Shown here piece after piece: positions 1 to 6,542 of a stretch of 11,182 nt of DNA. The position numbers were made by a program, and so were the translations under genes. The notes under the pieces were generated by a model that was not told where the DNA came from, did no database searches, and saw only the letters and a program-made list of their open reading frames with translations. Within the stretch, counting starts at the first letter, position 1; each line of letters begins with the position of its first letter. Source of the stretch: an uncultured Eggerthellaceae bacterium (GTDB lineage: Bacteria > Actinomycetota > Coriobacteriia > Coriobacteriales > Eggerthellaceae); assembly GCA_934630905.1 (NCBI GenBank), contig CAKTXN010000058.1, forward strand, positions 1-11,182. The letters are read 5' to 3'.

Positions 1-7
1 TACCAAA

Positions 8-160
8 TTATGCCCGCTTGGGAACCAAATTGAAACCAGCTTTATGGACAAGGCGATACAGGCAATCTTCCATAGCCTTATTCGCATTCAGTCGCGGGCC
101 GGAGGCGTGAGCCTGTTCCACAGGACTTTCTCCTGGGGGCGGCGTGCGCACTCCGCCCAT
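8..160 (-). CDS. Possible small protein, 50 codons, unknown function
   Basis: This minus-strand ORF starts at an ATG (160) preceded by AAAGGA six bases upstream, and ends at TAA (8-10). The product is not recognised. Its first 25 residues are Pro/Gly/Ala rich. The second half reads more like folded protein (NKAMEDCLYRLVHKAGF) and ends in a basic tail. No signal peptide or membrane segment is visible. The putative ribosome binding site lies in the 3' arm of the 166-202 hairpin and the ATG lies at the outer-stem strand of the structured region, so translation could be gated by RNA folding. It may also be chance, or the remnant of a longer gene whose 5' part is lost. Without homologues this is a weak call. 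Confidence 0.22.
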   Translation of the reverse strand: MGGVRTPPPGESPVEQAHASGPRLNANKAMEDCLYRLVHKAGFNLVPKRA

Positions 161-251
161 TGCGCGTCCTTTATCCCATATTCGTCCCGACGGGTAAAGG
201 ACGTGGCCACTGCGTACGAGGTGGCACTACTTAATATACAAGGGGGCGGAG
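87..251. ncRNA. Candidate structured RNA or cis-regulatory element (three-way junction), strand unresolved
   Basis: No known RNA family was recognised, so this rests on base-pairing symmetry alone. An outer stem pairs 151-158 (ctccgccc) with 244-251 (gggcggag), extended inside by 160-162 with 239-241. It encloses two adjacent hairpins: 166-202 (about 11 bp with one bulge) and 203-227 (7 bp with one bulge). Beside the junction lie two competing hairpins, 112-124 (CCTGT/ACAGG) and 121-135 (CAGGA/TCCTG), which share bases. An AGGC-GTGA-GCCT hairpin (GNRA loop on the plus strand) precedes them. The segment 153-158 can also pair with 137-142 (gggcgg) instead of 244-249, so two exclusive folds are possible. 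Inverted repeats are symmetric, so either strand could be the RNA. A minus-strand RNA would follow the GGDEF gene about 90 bases after its stop. It could instead be a degenerate element. Confidence 0.35.
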
Positions 252-341
252 GTTTGTTCCATTTACGGAATGCAAGCTGAATTGGCAGCAGGTCCACTGA
301 AAGCTCAAAGAATGAAACGAGGAATCGAGAACAATAAAGCC

Positions 342-1247
342 CTAGTCGTCGTACTCCACCGAGATGCTGTTGCCAATCCTTTTCGCTCGATACATTTCGG
401 CATCAGCAATAAGAACATCATCGCGGGTGATGGATCCGCTGAAGTAGCCACCGATGCTCACAGCCAGTTTAATGGTTGGGAATTCGGGAACTACCAGGTC
501 ATTTACTGTTTGACGGATCTTTTCCAAGCAGCCCGCGAACGACTCGCGCTTCATGCCCACAAACGCAATCAACCCCTCGTCGCCGCCGAGGCGGATAAAG
601 AAGTCGGTCTCACGTATGCTTTTCTTGGTAGCCTCAACCACCGCGCGCAGTATGACATCGCCTGCATGATGGCCCATGGTGTCGTTTACTTCCTTAAAGC
701 CATCGATGTCAATCATAGCAATGGCCGTCACGTTCTCAAGAGAGTCAAAACGCTCTTCAAAGAAGCGGCGATTGTAAATGCCCAGCTGAACGTCGCGGTA
801 CAACTCGCTATATAAAGCAGCATTTGCCGATCGAATCGCATCAAGCAAGGAAGTGTCTGTGCGAACTTTTTCGATTTCTTCCTCGTCAATCGTGTCAAGC
901 ATCTCAATAACGCAATGCTGGCCTGCGTTTTCAAACCGCTTGGCAATAATCAGGTAGAACTTATTATCGCGCGGTTCAATCTTCTGCACGGTATTTGGCA
1001 CCTCAAGCGCCTTATTGCAGATACAGTTAGGGCACGGCTCAACGCGCCCCCAAAACTCAAAGCACAGTCCTTTGCTTTGAGAAAGGTTTCCCTGCTCATC
1101 CACGAAATAAGACGCATTACAATCATGATCGACCAGGCGAACCTGAGGGAAAATCATACGACACGCTTTAAGGCAATCGCGTACTTCGCTCGAAAGCGAG
1201 AGCGCGAGCGATACCGCGTTGTCGTTTTTCTTGGCGTTGGTTTCCAC
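342..1247 (-). CDS. Cys-containing sensor + GGDEF-domain protein with an altered GGDEG active-site loop
   Basis: A predicted cytosolic protein of 301 residues, of the family that makes cyclic di-GMP from two GTP. The N-terminal ~130 residues look like a PAS-type sensor containing FWGR, with cysteines at 62, 72, 75 and 77 (Cys-x9-Cys-x2-Cys-x-Cys). The GGDEF domain fills the rest: a degraded DxLTG entry motif (DVQLGIYNRR), the metal-site motif MIDIDGF (Asp180, Asp182), NDTMGHHAGD, and the signature loop at 221-225. That loop reads GGDEG, the usual Phe replaced by Gly (codon GGG). The product-inhibition site RxxD (RETD, 212-215) sits the normal five residues before it. The frame also opens from TTG at 1307, but that lacks a Shine-Dalgarno and overlaps a promoter. 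GTG 1247 has AAAAGGGA seven bases upstream, so I prefer it. The gene stands alone. Whether it is an active cyclase or a c-di-GMP binder is open. Confidence 0.88.
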   Translation of the reverse strand: METNAKKNDNAVSLALSLSSEVRDCLKACRMIFPQVRLVDHDCNASYFVDEQGNLSQSKGLCFEFWGRVEPCPNCICNKALEVPNTVQKIEPRDNKFYLIIAKRFENAGQHCVIEMLDTIDEEEIEKVRTDTSLLDAIRSANAALYSELYRDVQLGIYNRRFFEERFDSLENVTAIAMIDIDGFKEVNDTMGHHAGDVILRAVVEATKKSIRETDFFIRLGGDEGLIAFVGMKRESFAGCLEKIRQTVNDLVVPEFPTIKLAVSIGGYFSGSITRDDVLIADAEMYRAKRIGNSISVEYDD

Positions 1248-1278
1248 TACCAGGTCCCTTTTGAATCTATTTGCAAAT

Positions 1279-1307
1279 GATATACATTCTACCTTTTTAC
1301 ACGACAA
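1279..1307 (-). promoter_or_regulatory. Probable promoter of the GGDEF gene
   Basis: On the minus strand TTGTCG (1302-1307) lies 17 bases before TATATC (1279-1284), a fair match to the housekeeping -35/-10 boxes. The predicted transcript start near 1272 gives a short leader carrying AAAAGGGA ahead of the GTG start at 1247. It lies just beyond the nhaA terminator, which fits independent transcription. Confidence 0.5.
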
Positions 1308-1377
1308 AACCGCAAGACATTTATACGGACGGAGCAGTTTTATCGATTCACCGTCTCCAGATCATTTCCACTGCGGC

Positions 1378-1420
1378 GAAAACAAAGGGTCGGAACGCTA
1401 AACCAACGCCCCGACCCTTT
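1378..1420 (-). terminator. Rho-independent terminator downstream of nhaA
   Basis: A perfect 10-bp inverted repeat, AAAGGGTCGG at 1384-1393 with CCGACCCTTT at 1411-1420, has a 17-base loop. On the minus strand it is followed by GTTTTC. It lies about 75 bases after the nhaA stop and before the GGDEF promoter, so the two leftward genes are separated. Confidence 0.85.
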
Positions 1421-1493
1421 GCGAACAACCTTCAGAACACAACACTTAAAGCGCGGCAGGGCCAAACAAACATGCATCGCCCTTCAATCAGCG

Positions 1494-3146
1494 TCAGTCT
1501 CCTTCGCGTTCACGCAACGCAGCTTCATCAGAGCGGCAGTTGTTTTCACCCAGGTCAATAACGACTTCGGCCGTAAGATCACCCTGCTCGATGCGGGCAT
1601 CAATCTCTGCGCGAATCAACGGACTTTCAATCGAATCCAGAAGTTCGCGCGATTTCGCAGCAGCCTCGATATCGGCTGTCTGCAAGTTATCCTGATGGCC
1701 AGCAACAGCAAGATATGCAACGCCCGCAGATTTTGCGCGCTTCGCTTCAGTCATAAGGAACGCAAAACCGATAATGCCCGCGCACGCAGAAGCCAGAAGA
1801 ATTCCCAGCTTCGCAGCGGTTACCAGCACATCATCCGCAAACGCCAGGTTTGCAACGAAAATTGCCATGGTAAAGCCCACGCCGCCCAGAATGCTGGCGC
1901 CCAACATATGCAGCCACGTAACGTTTTCAGGCAGGGAAGCAAGCTTCGTTTTGACCACAATGAAACTCATGAGCATAATGCCAATGGGCTTGCCCAGAAG
2001 CAGACCAAAGAAGATACCCAAGAACACAGGGCTCGTGATGGTCTGCATGATATTGGTGCCCTGCAGGCATACATCGGCATTCGTAAGGGCAAACAGCGGC
2101 AAAATCATGAAATACACCCACGGGAACAGGCGTTTTTCCAAACGCGTTGCCGGCGGGATAACCTCGCGCGCCACGGTGCTTAGGCTGCCAACCGTGCTCA
2201 AGTACTCTTTTTGACCCAGGACCGGTTCGTTCTCGTCAAACTGCTCGCTTGCCTTCGCCACGTGATCGCCTGACCACTGCGCAAAGTTCTTCAAGTTCAC
2301 ACGCGAACCAGAAGGAATAGTGAACGCCAGCAAAACGCCCGCGATGGTGGCATGGACGCCCGACTGGAACACGCAGAACCACAGCACAACACCTAACAGC
2401 AGATAGGGAAGAAGCGAGTACACATGCTTGCGGTTCAGCGCAATGAGCATCAGCAGCACGAGCGCCGCCATGCCCAGCCAGAAAAACGAAGGCGTGTGTC
2501 CGTAGAACACCGCGATGACGATAATGGCAATAATGTCATCGGCAACTGCGAGCGTGCTCAGAAAAACGCGCACGCCGTTAGGTACGCGATTACCCAGAAG
2601 CGCCATAATACCCAGCGCAAAGCCGATGTCGGTTGCGGTAGGAACACCCCAACCGTGTGCGGTGTCGGGGTTCGTGATGTTGAAGATGCTGTAAATGGCA
2701 ATAGGAGCTAAAACACCGCCGCAAGCAGCCAAAATAGGAAGCAGCGCTTGACGAATGTTCGTGAGTTCACCCACGGTCATCTCGTATTTGATTTCCAGGC
2801 CAACAAGCAAGAAGAAGATGGCCATGAATACATCGTTGATGATTTCGGCGAACGACAGAGAAGCGTGTCCGCTGCCTAAAACGAAACCAAACTCCGTTTC
2901 CCAGAACTCAAGGAACGGCGCATAGGCACCTGAGTTCGCAACCGCAACGGAAATAATGGCGCACACCAGCATAATGGCCGCAGCCTTCGTTGTTGAGCTG
3001 GTGAAATGCAGAATCTTGCGATAGCGTGCCAAGTTGCCCTGCACTTCCTTGCGGAAGATGTTTGCGCTGCGGGCATCTGCGGCGGTGTCTGCAGCGGCAC
3101 CTTCGGCAGTATCAGCAGAAACGAGTTTCGACTTCTCTTTTTTCAT
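1494..3146 (-). CDS. Na+/H+ antiporter NhaA, long form
   Basis: An inner-membrane electrogenic antiporter exporting Na+ (or Li+) for incoming H+, used in pH and sodium homeostasis. At 550 residues it is far longer than the 388-residue E. coli enzyme. About 50 hydrophilic residues precede the first membrane segment, a loop of about 55 residues lies between the SGVHATIAG helix and PWVYFMILPLFA, and an acidic cytosolic tail covers about 468-550. Hallmark residues are present: ATDIGFALG with Asp173, and VADDIIAI with Asp203-Asp204. The spacing from Asp173 to Asp204 equals that of E. coli Asp133 to Asp164. A Lys at 386 (GLLLGKPIG) matches the TM10 lysine. ATG 3146 is the natural start, though its Shine-Dalgarno is weak. 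A possible extended -10 (TGGTATGTT, about 3179-3187) lies upstream, and a strong terminator follows. Function is secure; the role of the tail is unknown. Confidence 0.95.
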   Translation of the reverse strand: MKKEKSKLVSADTAEGAAADTAADARSANIFRKEVQGNLARYRKILHFTSSTTKAAAIMLVCAIISVAVANSGAYAPFLEFWETEFGFVLGSGHASLSFAEIINDVFMAIFFLLVGLEIKYEMTVGELTNIRQALLPILAACGGVLAPIAIYSIFNITNPDTAHGWGVPTATDIGFALGIMALLGNRVPNGVRVFLSTLAVADDIIAIIVIAVFYGHTPSFFWLGMAALVLLMLIALNRKHVYSLLPYLLLGVVLWFCVFQSGVHATIAGVLLAFTIPSGSRVNLKNFAQWSGDHVAKASEQFDENEPVLGQKEYLSTVGSLSTVAREVIPPATRLEKRLFPWVYFMILPLFALTNADVCLQGTNIMQTITSPVFLGIFFGLLLGKPIGIMLMSFIVVKTKLASLPENVTWLHMLGASILGGVGFTMAIFVANLAFADDVLVTAAKLGILLASACAGIIGFAFLMTEAKRAKSAGVAYLAVAGHQDNLQTADIEAAAKSRELLDSIESPLIRAEIDARIEQGDLTAEVVIDLGENNCRSDEAALREREGD

Positions 3147-3546
3147 GAGCTATCCAATCGTAGAAAATGACTCCACATAACATACCATAGCTCTTGAATG
3201 CAAAATTAACCTTTAGGTGACAGTTGAGTATAAAAGCGAGCACAATTTCGAATCGAGCGCAGATTGCGCCTGGTAGGAATAAGCGTTACCCACTGAAAGA
3301 ACGCACGGTAGCCTTATGATTTCCCTTGCGTAATATCGAATTTGCACCATGTCTGTCCGCAATGTCAACTCCCCGTTAATTCTAGGAAACAATGCGCAAA
3401 AAAGTAGGAGCTCAGTAGGAACAATAGAATATCAATCAAGAGGTTAGTGCTACAATCACCCCGATTAACGGCGTAATATGATACAAAACCTATCATCTTG
3501 CGCGACTTTTTGCAGTCCAGCCTGTTCGATGGGAGATTCAACCAGC
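3147..3546. other. Divergent intergenic region between nhaA and the LRR surface-protein gene
   Basis: About 400 bases with no convincing gene. The left part carries the nhaA upstream sequence and possible extended -10. The right part carries the best candidate promoter of the surface-protein gene (3448-3456). Small symmetries are present: GCGCA-gat-TGCGC at 3257-3269, and ATGATA-n7-TATCAT at 3478-3496, which lies in the predicted leader and might be an operator or weak hairpin. The middle (about 3270-3420) shows nothing I can name. Confidence 0.5.
3448..3456 (+). promoter_or_regulatory. Candidate extended -10 promoter of the LRR/CAP protein gene
   Basis: TGCTACAAT matches the extended -10 pattern TGnTAnAAT. 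No good -35 box sits at the usual distance, which extended -10 promoters tolerate. Transcription would start near 3463 and give a leader of about 85 bases before ATG 3547. Confidence 0.4.
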
Positions 3547-6324
3547 ATGAAAAGAACTGTCCTACGTAAAGTGGCAAGCGCCGCGCTTTCCGTGGTGCTT
3601 GCGTGCGGTCTTTTGCCGGTAACATCATTGGCCGATACCGCCCAAGAGGCGGAGTCCGGCTATGGCAGCAGCCCTGCAGTGGGTCAAGCGGCAACGGTAG
3701 CCTCTGACGATGTTGCAGCCGCAAAAGGGGAGGACAGCTCCTCCGACAGCAATGCCGCCGAAACGGATGGCACTGCGACAGGGCGTGATGAACTGCTTGA
3801 ACCCAGTGCGGAAGCATCCGCAAACGGTGATAGCGCCGCACCTGAGGCGGCATCCGCAAGCGAAGCGCCCGTCGAAAACGGTGCAAGCACGTTTGCCCTT
3901 ACTAGCACCTTAAGCGATGGTGCGCAAGTAGACAGCGGCTACTGCGGCACCACGGACAACGGCGGCGATGGCAAGAATATCTCCTGGACCTACGATGGAG
4001 CGGGTACCCTAACGCTTTCGGGCACGGGCTCCACGGGTTACTATGGAGAGACTGACTCGTGGTGGGGCTTCTCGCAACCCGTTCCCGGTTGGTACTCTTA
4101 CCGCTCGTCAATTACAAACATCGTGGTGGGGCAGGGCATCGCAACACTGGACTCCGCTGTTTTCGCGGGCACGTCCATCACGTCCATCACGCTGCCTTCT
4201 TCCGTAAAACATATCGGTCAACTTGTTTTTGCAGGTTGCAATAAACTGAGAACCGTCAACCTGAACGAAGGACTTGAGTCAATTGGCGCTCAAGTCTTCA
4301 AGAATACCTGGGCGCTGCCTTCGCTCTACATTCCTTCTACGGTTAGCAGCATTGATTCCACCATGTTTCGTGGCATCGACCTTGCCTACGTAACGTTCTC
4401 GCCAAGCAATCCGTATTTCACGAAGATCGATAACGCACTGTACAACGGAGACATGACGCGTCTCATTCGCATATCCGACCAGTTCACGGGCACGCTCACC
4501 CTTCCCTCCACGGTAACCGCAATCGATGATTGCGCATGTGAAGCCATGACCGGCATCACGCAAGTCGTGTTTCCTGACGGCCTGAAGAGTATTGGCGCAG
4601 GCGCGTTCAACCTGTCCGGCTTGACTTCCGTTGACATTCCCGACAGCGTAACCGAAATCGGACGCAGCGCTTTCCAGGCTTGCAAATCCATGACGCATGC
4701 GAAACTGGGAAGCGGCTACAAGGGATCGACCGACGCTCTTTGCAACAACATGTTCGCGTACAACCCCAACCTGACTTCTGTTGAGCTGTCGGAAGGTCTT
4801 GAGACTATCGAGGACGGCATGTTCACCAACTGCGAATCGCTTACCGCGATAACCATTCCGCAATCGGTGAAGAGCATTCAGCGTACCGCATTCTACGGTT
4901 CGGGTCTTACTTCTGTCACGCTGCCCGATGGCCTTACGAACATTGGAGATAGCGCTTTCTACAGCACCAAGATTTCAAATGTTGACATTCCTGAATCGGT
5001 GGAATCCATTGGCACGAACGCTTTCCCCAAAGATGTGACCATAAATGGACCATTCACTAAAATACCTGATGGAAGCTATAAAAACAATGCTACTTTGGTA
5101 ACCATCGAGTACGATGTGACTTATTATGAGCAAGATTCTCGTTCCATGCTTGCCATGATCAACGATTTCCGCACGGGAAGTGATGCCTGGTATAAAAACA
5201 CCAGCGGCGGCAGAGTAGATGTGCCGGGACTCTCTGCGCTTGCCTACGACAAGAACTTGGAGAAAATAGCTCAGATGCGCGCGGCCGAGATTGCCGTGAA
5301 CTTCGCCCACGAACGTCCTGATGGTTCGGATTGCTTCACCGCAACGTACAATGGCATCAGTGCTTCGGGTGAAAACATTGCTGCAGGTTATGGCAGCGCT
5401 TGGGATGCCTTCGTTGGCTGGCGCGAAGACAATGAAAACTATTACGGCCAGGGGCATCGCCGCAACATGCTTAACAGCAGCTTTACTTCGGTTGGCATCG
5501 GCCATATAACATTTAACGGCGTTGACTACTGGGTGCAGGAGTTCGGCACAAACACGCAAACGACTTCGGTATCCGGTTCCGGCAGCACTTACACCGAGCC
5601 GTATCGACTCACGGTTGATTATTCGCAGTTCGCGCGTTTTCCCAAGTCTTTCGAATTCCCCGACAACCTGGGACTGGAGACAGCTGGCGCAAGCGCACAA
5701 ATTCCCTATGTAACCGCTGATAACGTGTCATTCGAAGAGACCTGGCCGCGCGCGTTTAGCGCCCGCGTTTACCCGTACCTGGTGAACACCGATCCGTCGC
5801 AAGTCCAGATTTCGGGCAATACGGTAACTGCCCTTGTCGATGGGCCAACGTCTCATGTTGTCGCATGCATTGGCGAGCAGATGTACCCCATTGCGGTAAG
5901 CTCGTACGTGCTCATATATTCTGTGGGCGATGATGAGTATGCAAACGGGAAAGTGCTGGTCAGATACTTGTCTACTGTGAAGGACGGAACCGTGCCCACG
6001 CTGTTCGGACAGCCCCTTGTCATGACGGATTGGTGCTACGAAACGCTTGTTGACGCAAATGACGCCAAGCAGATAGTCGACGCATCGTTCTCGAGCGTTA
6101 CTGCAACACGAAACGATCCCGTTATGCCAAAGCGCGGCGATGTGAATGCGAACGGTCGCGTTAACATTGTAGATGCGCAGCTTGCCTACGACATTGCCTG
6201 CAACCGTTTCACTGATTACTCCAAAATTTCGATGGGCGGCTGGCTTGCTGCAAACTTGAACAATGACTTTATGCTTGATGCAAGCGACGCCTTCGCCATT
6301 CAAAGGAGCTACCTACGCTCATAG
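3547..6324 (+). CDS. Secreted BspA-type LRR + CAP (SCP/PR-1) + dockerin-like surface protein
   Basis: A predicted exported protein of 925 residues. Residues 1-30 form a signal peptide (MKRTVLRK start, hydrophobic core, TSLA cleavage site). Residues about 33-125 are an Ala/Ser/Glu/Asp-rich linker, followed by a beta module from about 131 (GYCGTT). Residues 188-505 are BspA-like LRR_5 repeats. A CAP domain spans about 531-670 with YkwD-type motifs: His588 (FAHERPDG), Glu609 (GENIAAGY), His637 (GHRRNMLN) and a closing YWVQEFG. Residues 670-860 are unrecognised. Residues 863-925 resemble a type I dockerin: calcium loop DVNANGRVNIVD from Asp865 and a second loop from Asn903 (NLNNDFMLDASD). Such proteins typically bind host or bacterial surfaces. 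The role of the CAP domain is unknown. The frame also opens from ATG 3478 and ATG 3529, but only 3547 gives a proper signal peptide, with GGGAGA about ten bases upstream. Confidence 0.93.
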   Translation: MKRTVLRKVASAALSVVLACGLLPVTSLADTAQEAESGYGSSPAVGQAATVASDDVAAAKGEDSSSDSNAAETDGTATGRDELLEPSAEASANGDSAAPEAASASEAPVENGASTFALTSTLSDGAQVDSGYCGTTDNGGDGKNISWTYDGAGTLTLSGTGSTGYYGETDSWWGFSQPVPGWYSYRSSITNIVVGQGIATLDSAVFAGTSITSITLPSSVKHIGQLVFAGCNKLRTVNLNEGLESIGAQVFKNTWALPSLYIPSTVSSIDSTMFRGIDLAYVTFSPSNPYFTKIDNALYNGDMTRLIRISDQFTGTLTLPSTVTAIDDCACEAMTGITQVVFPDGLKSIGAGAFNLSGLTSVDIPDSVTEIGRSAFQACKSMTHAKLGSGYKGSTDALCNNMFAYNPNLTSVELSEGLETIEDGMFTNCESLTAITIPQSVKSIQRTAFYGSGLTSVTLPDGLTNIGDSAFYSTKISNVDIPESVESIGTNAFPKDVTINGPFTKIPDGSYKNNATLVTIEYDVTYYEQDSRSMLAMINDFRTGSDAWYKNTSGGRVDVPGLSALAYDKNLEKIAQMRAAEIAVNFAHERPDGSDCFTATYNGISASGENIAAGYGSAWDAFVGWREDNENYYGQGHRRNMLNSSFTSVGIGHITFNGVDYWVQEFGTNTQTTSVSGSGSTYTEPYRLTVDYSQFARFPKSFEFPDNLGLETAGASAQIPYVTADNVSFEETWPRAFSARVYPYLVNTDPSQVQISGNTVTALVDGPTSHVVACIGEQMYPIAVSSYVLIYSVGDDEYANGKVLVRYLSTVKDGTVPTLFGQPLVMTDWCYETLVDANDAKQIVDASFSSVTATRNDPVMPKRGDVNANGRVNIVDAQLAYDIACNRFTDYSKISMGGWLAANLNNDFMLDASDAFAIQRSYLRS
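4109..5060 (+). repeat. Coding tandem repeat: about eleven BspA-type leucine-rich repeats
   Basis: The encoded repeat is roughly 22-23 residues with the pattern LTSVxLPxGLxxIGxxAFxxC, for example units ending KSIGAGAF, TEIGRSAF and TNIGDSAF. The array is interrupted after the fourth unit by an island (NPYFTKIDNALYNGDMTRLI) often seen in BspA-like proteins, and the seventh unit carries a longer insertion. Unit sequences have diverged at DNA level, so recent expansion is not evident. Confidence 0.88.
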
Positions 6325-6360
6325 CGCAGCGGAAAACGAAGCACGTCACAAAAGGTTTGA

Positions 6361-6398
6361 GAGAAAAGCGGGTGCCAGCGCATTCGCTTTTCTTTTTG
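6361..6398 (+). terminator. Rho-independent terminator of the LRR/CAP gene
   Basis: AGAAAAGCG (6362-6370) pairs with CGCTTTTCT (6385-6393) in a 9-bp stem with a 14-base loop. It is followed by a run of five T (6393-6397), 37 bases after the stop codon. Confidence 0.85.
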
Positions 6399-6425
6399 GC
6401 AAGAGCTCGCGTGGGAAAAGCTGAA

Positions 6426-6448
6426 GGGAAGGGAGCGGAAGGGAAGGG
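6426..6448 (+). other. G-quadruplex-type tract between convergent genes
   Basis: Four GGG runs separated by loops of 2, 7 and 2 bases fit the G3N1-7 quadruplex rule on the plus strand. The tract also reads as an imperfect repeat of GGGAAGGG. Next to it is a hairpin (6448-6475, ggcccgttg with caacggcc, one bulge) that on the minus strand is followed by a pyrimidine-rich stretch. Together they could end transcription of the hydrolase gene. Confidence 0.35.
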
Positions 6449-6542
6449 CCCGTTGCTGAGTGGCACACAACGGCCAAAACGTGGCGGCGGGCAGCTTAAC
6501 GCGAGCGGCTTGGACAGACAACTGCGTAATAACGCAAGAATC

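Noticed and set aside
2..31. Direct repeat ACCAAATT (2-9 and 24-31)
   Set aside because: It is short and AT-biased at the window edge, with no promoter or partner element to give it meaning.
61..140. Resemblance of minus-strand AGGAGAAAGTCC and GCCTCCGGCC to RNase P and c-di-GMP-I riboswitch motifs
   Set aside because: Only short strings match. The other conserved blocks of either RNA are missing and the helix order is wrong.
270..815. Long plus-strand ORF opposite the GGDEF gene
   Set aside because: It runs antisense through conserved GGDEF motifs and has no recognisable domain.
1248..1307. TTG 1307 as start of the GGDEF protein
   Set aside because: It has no Shine-Dalgarno and overlaps the predicted -35 box. 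GTG 1247 has a well-spaced AAAAGGGA.
3478..3546. Upstream in-frame starts (ATG 3478, ATG 3529) for the LRR/CAP protein
   Set aside because: They put up to 23 residues ahead of a textbook signal peptide that begins at ATG 3547. The region fits better as an untranslated leader.
3365..3886. Minus-strand ORF over the 5' end of the surface-protein gene
   Set aside because: It is the antisense shadow of the Ala/Ser-rich linker, very rich in Arg, Pro and His, despite a hydrophobic C-terminus.
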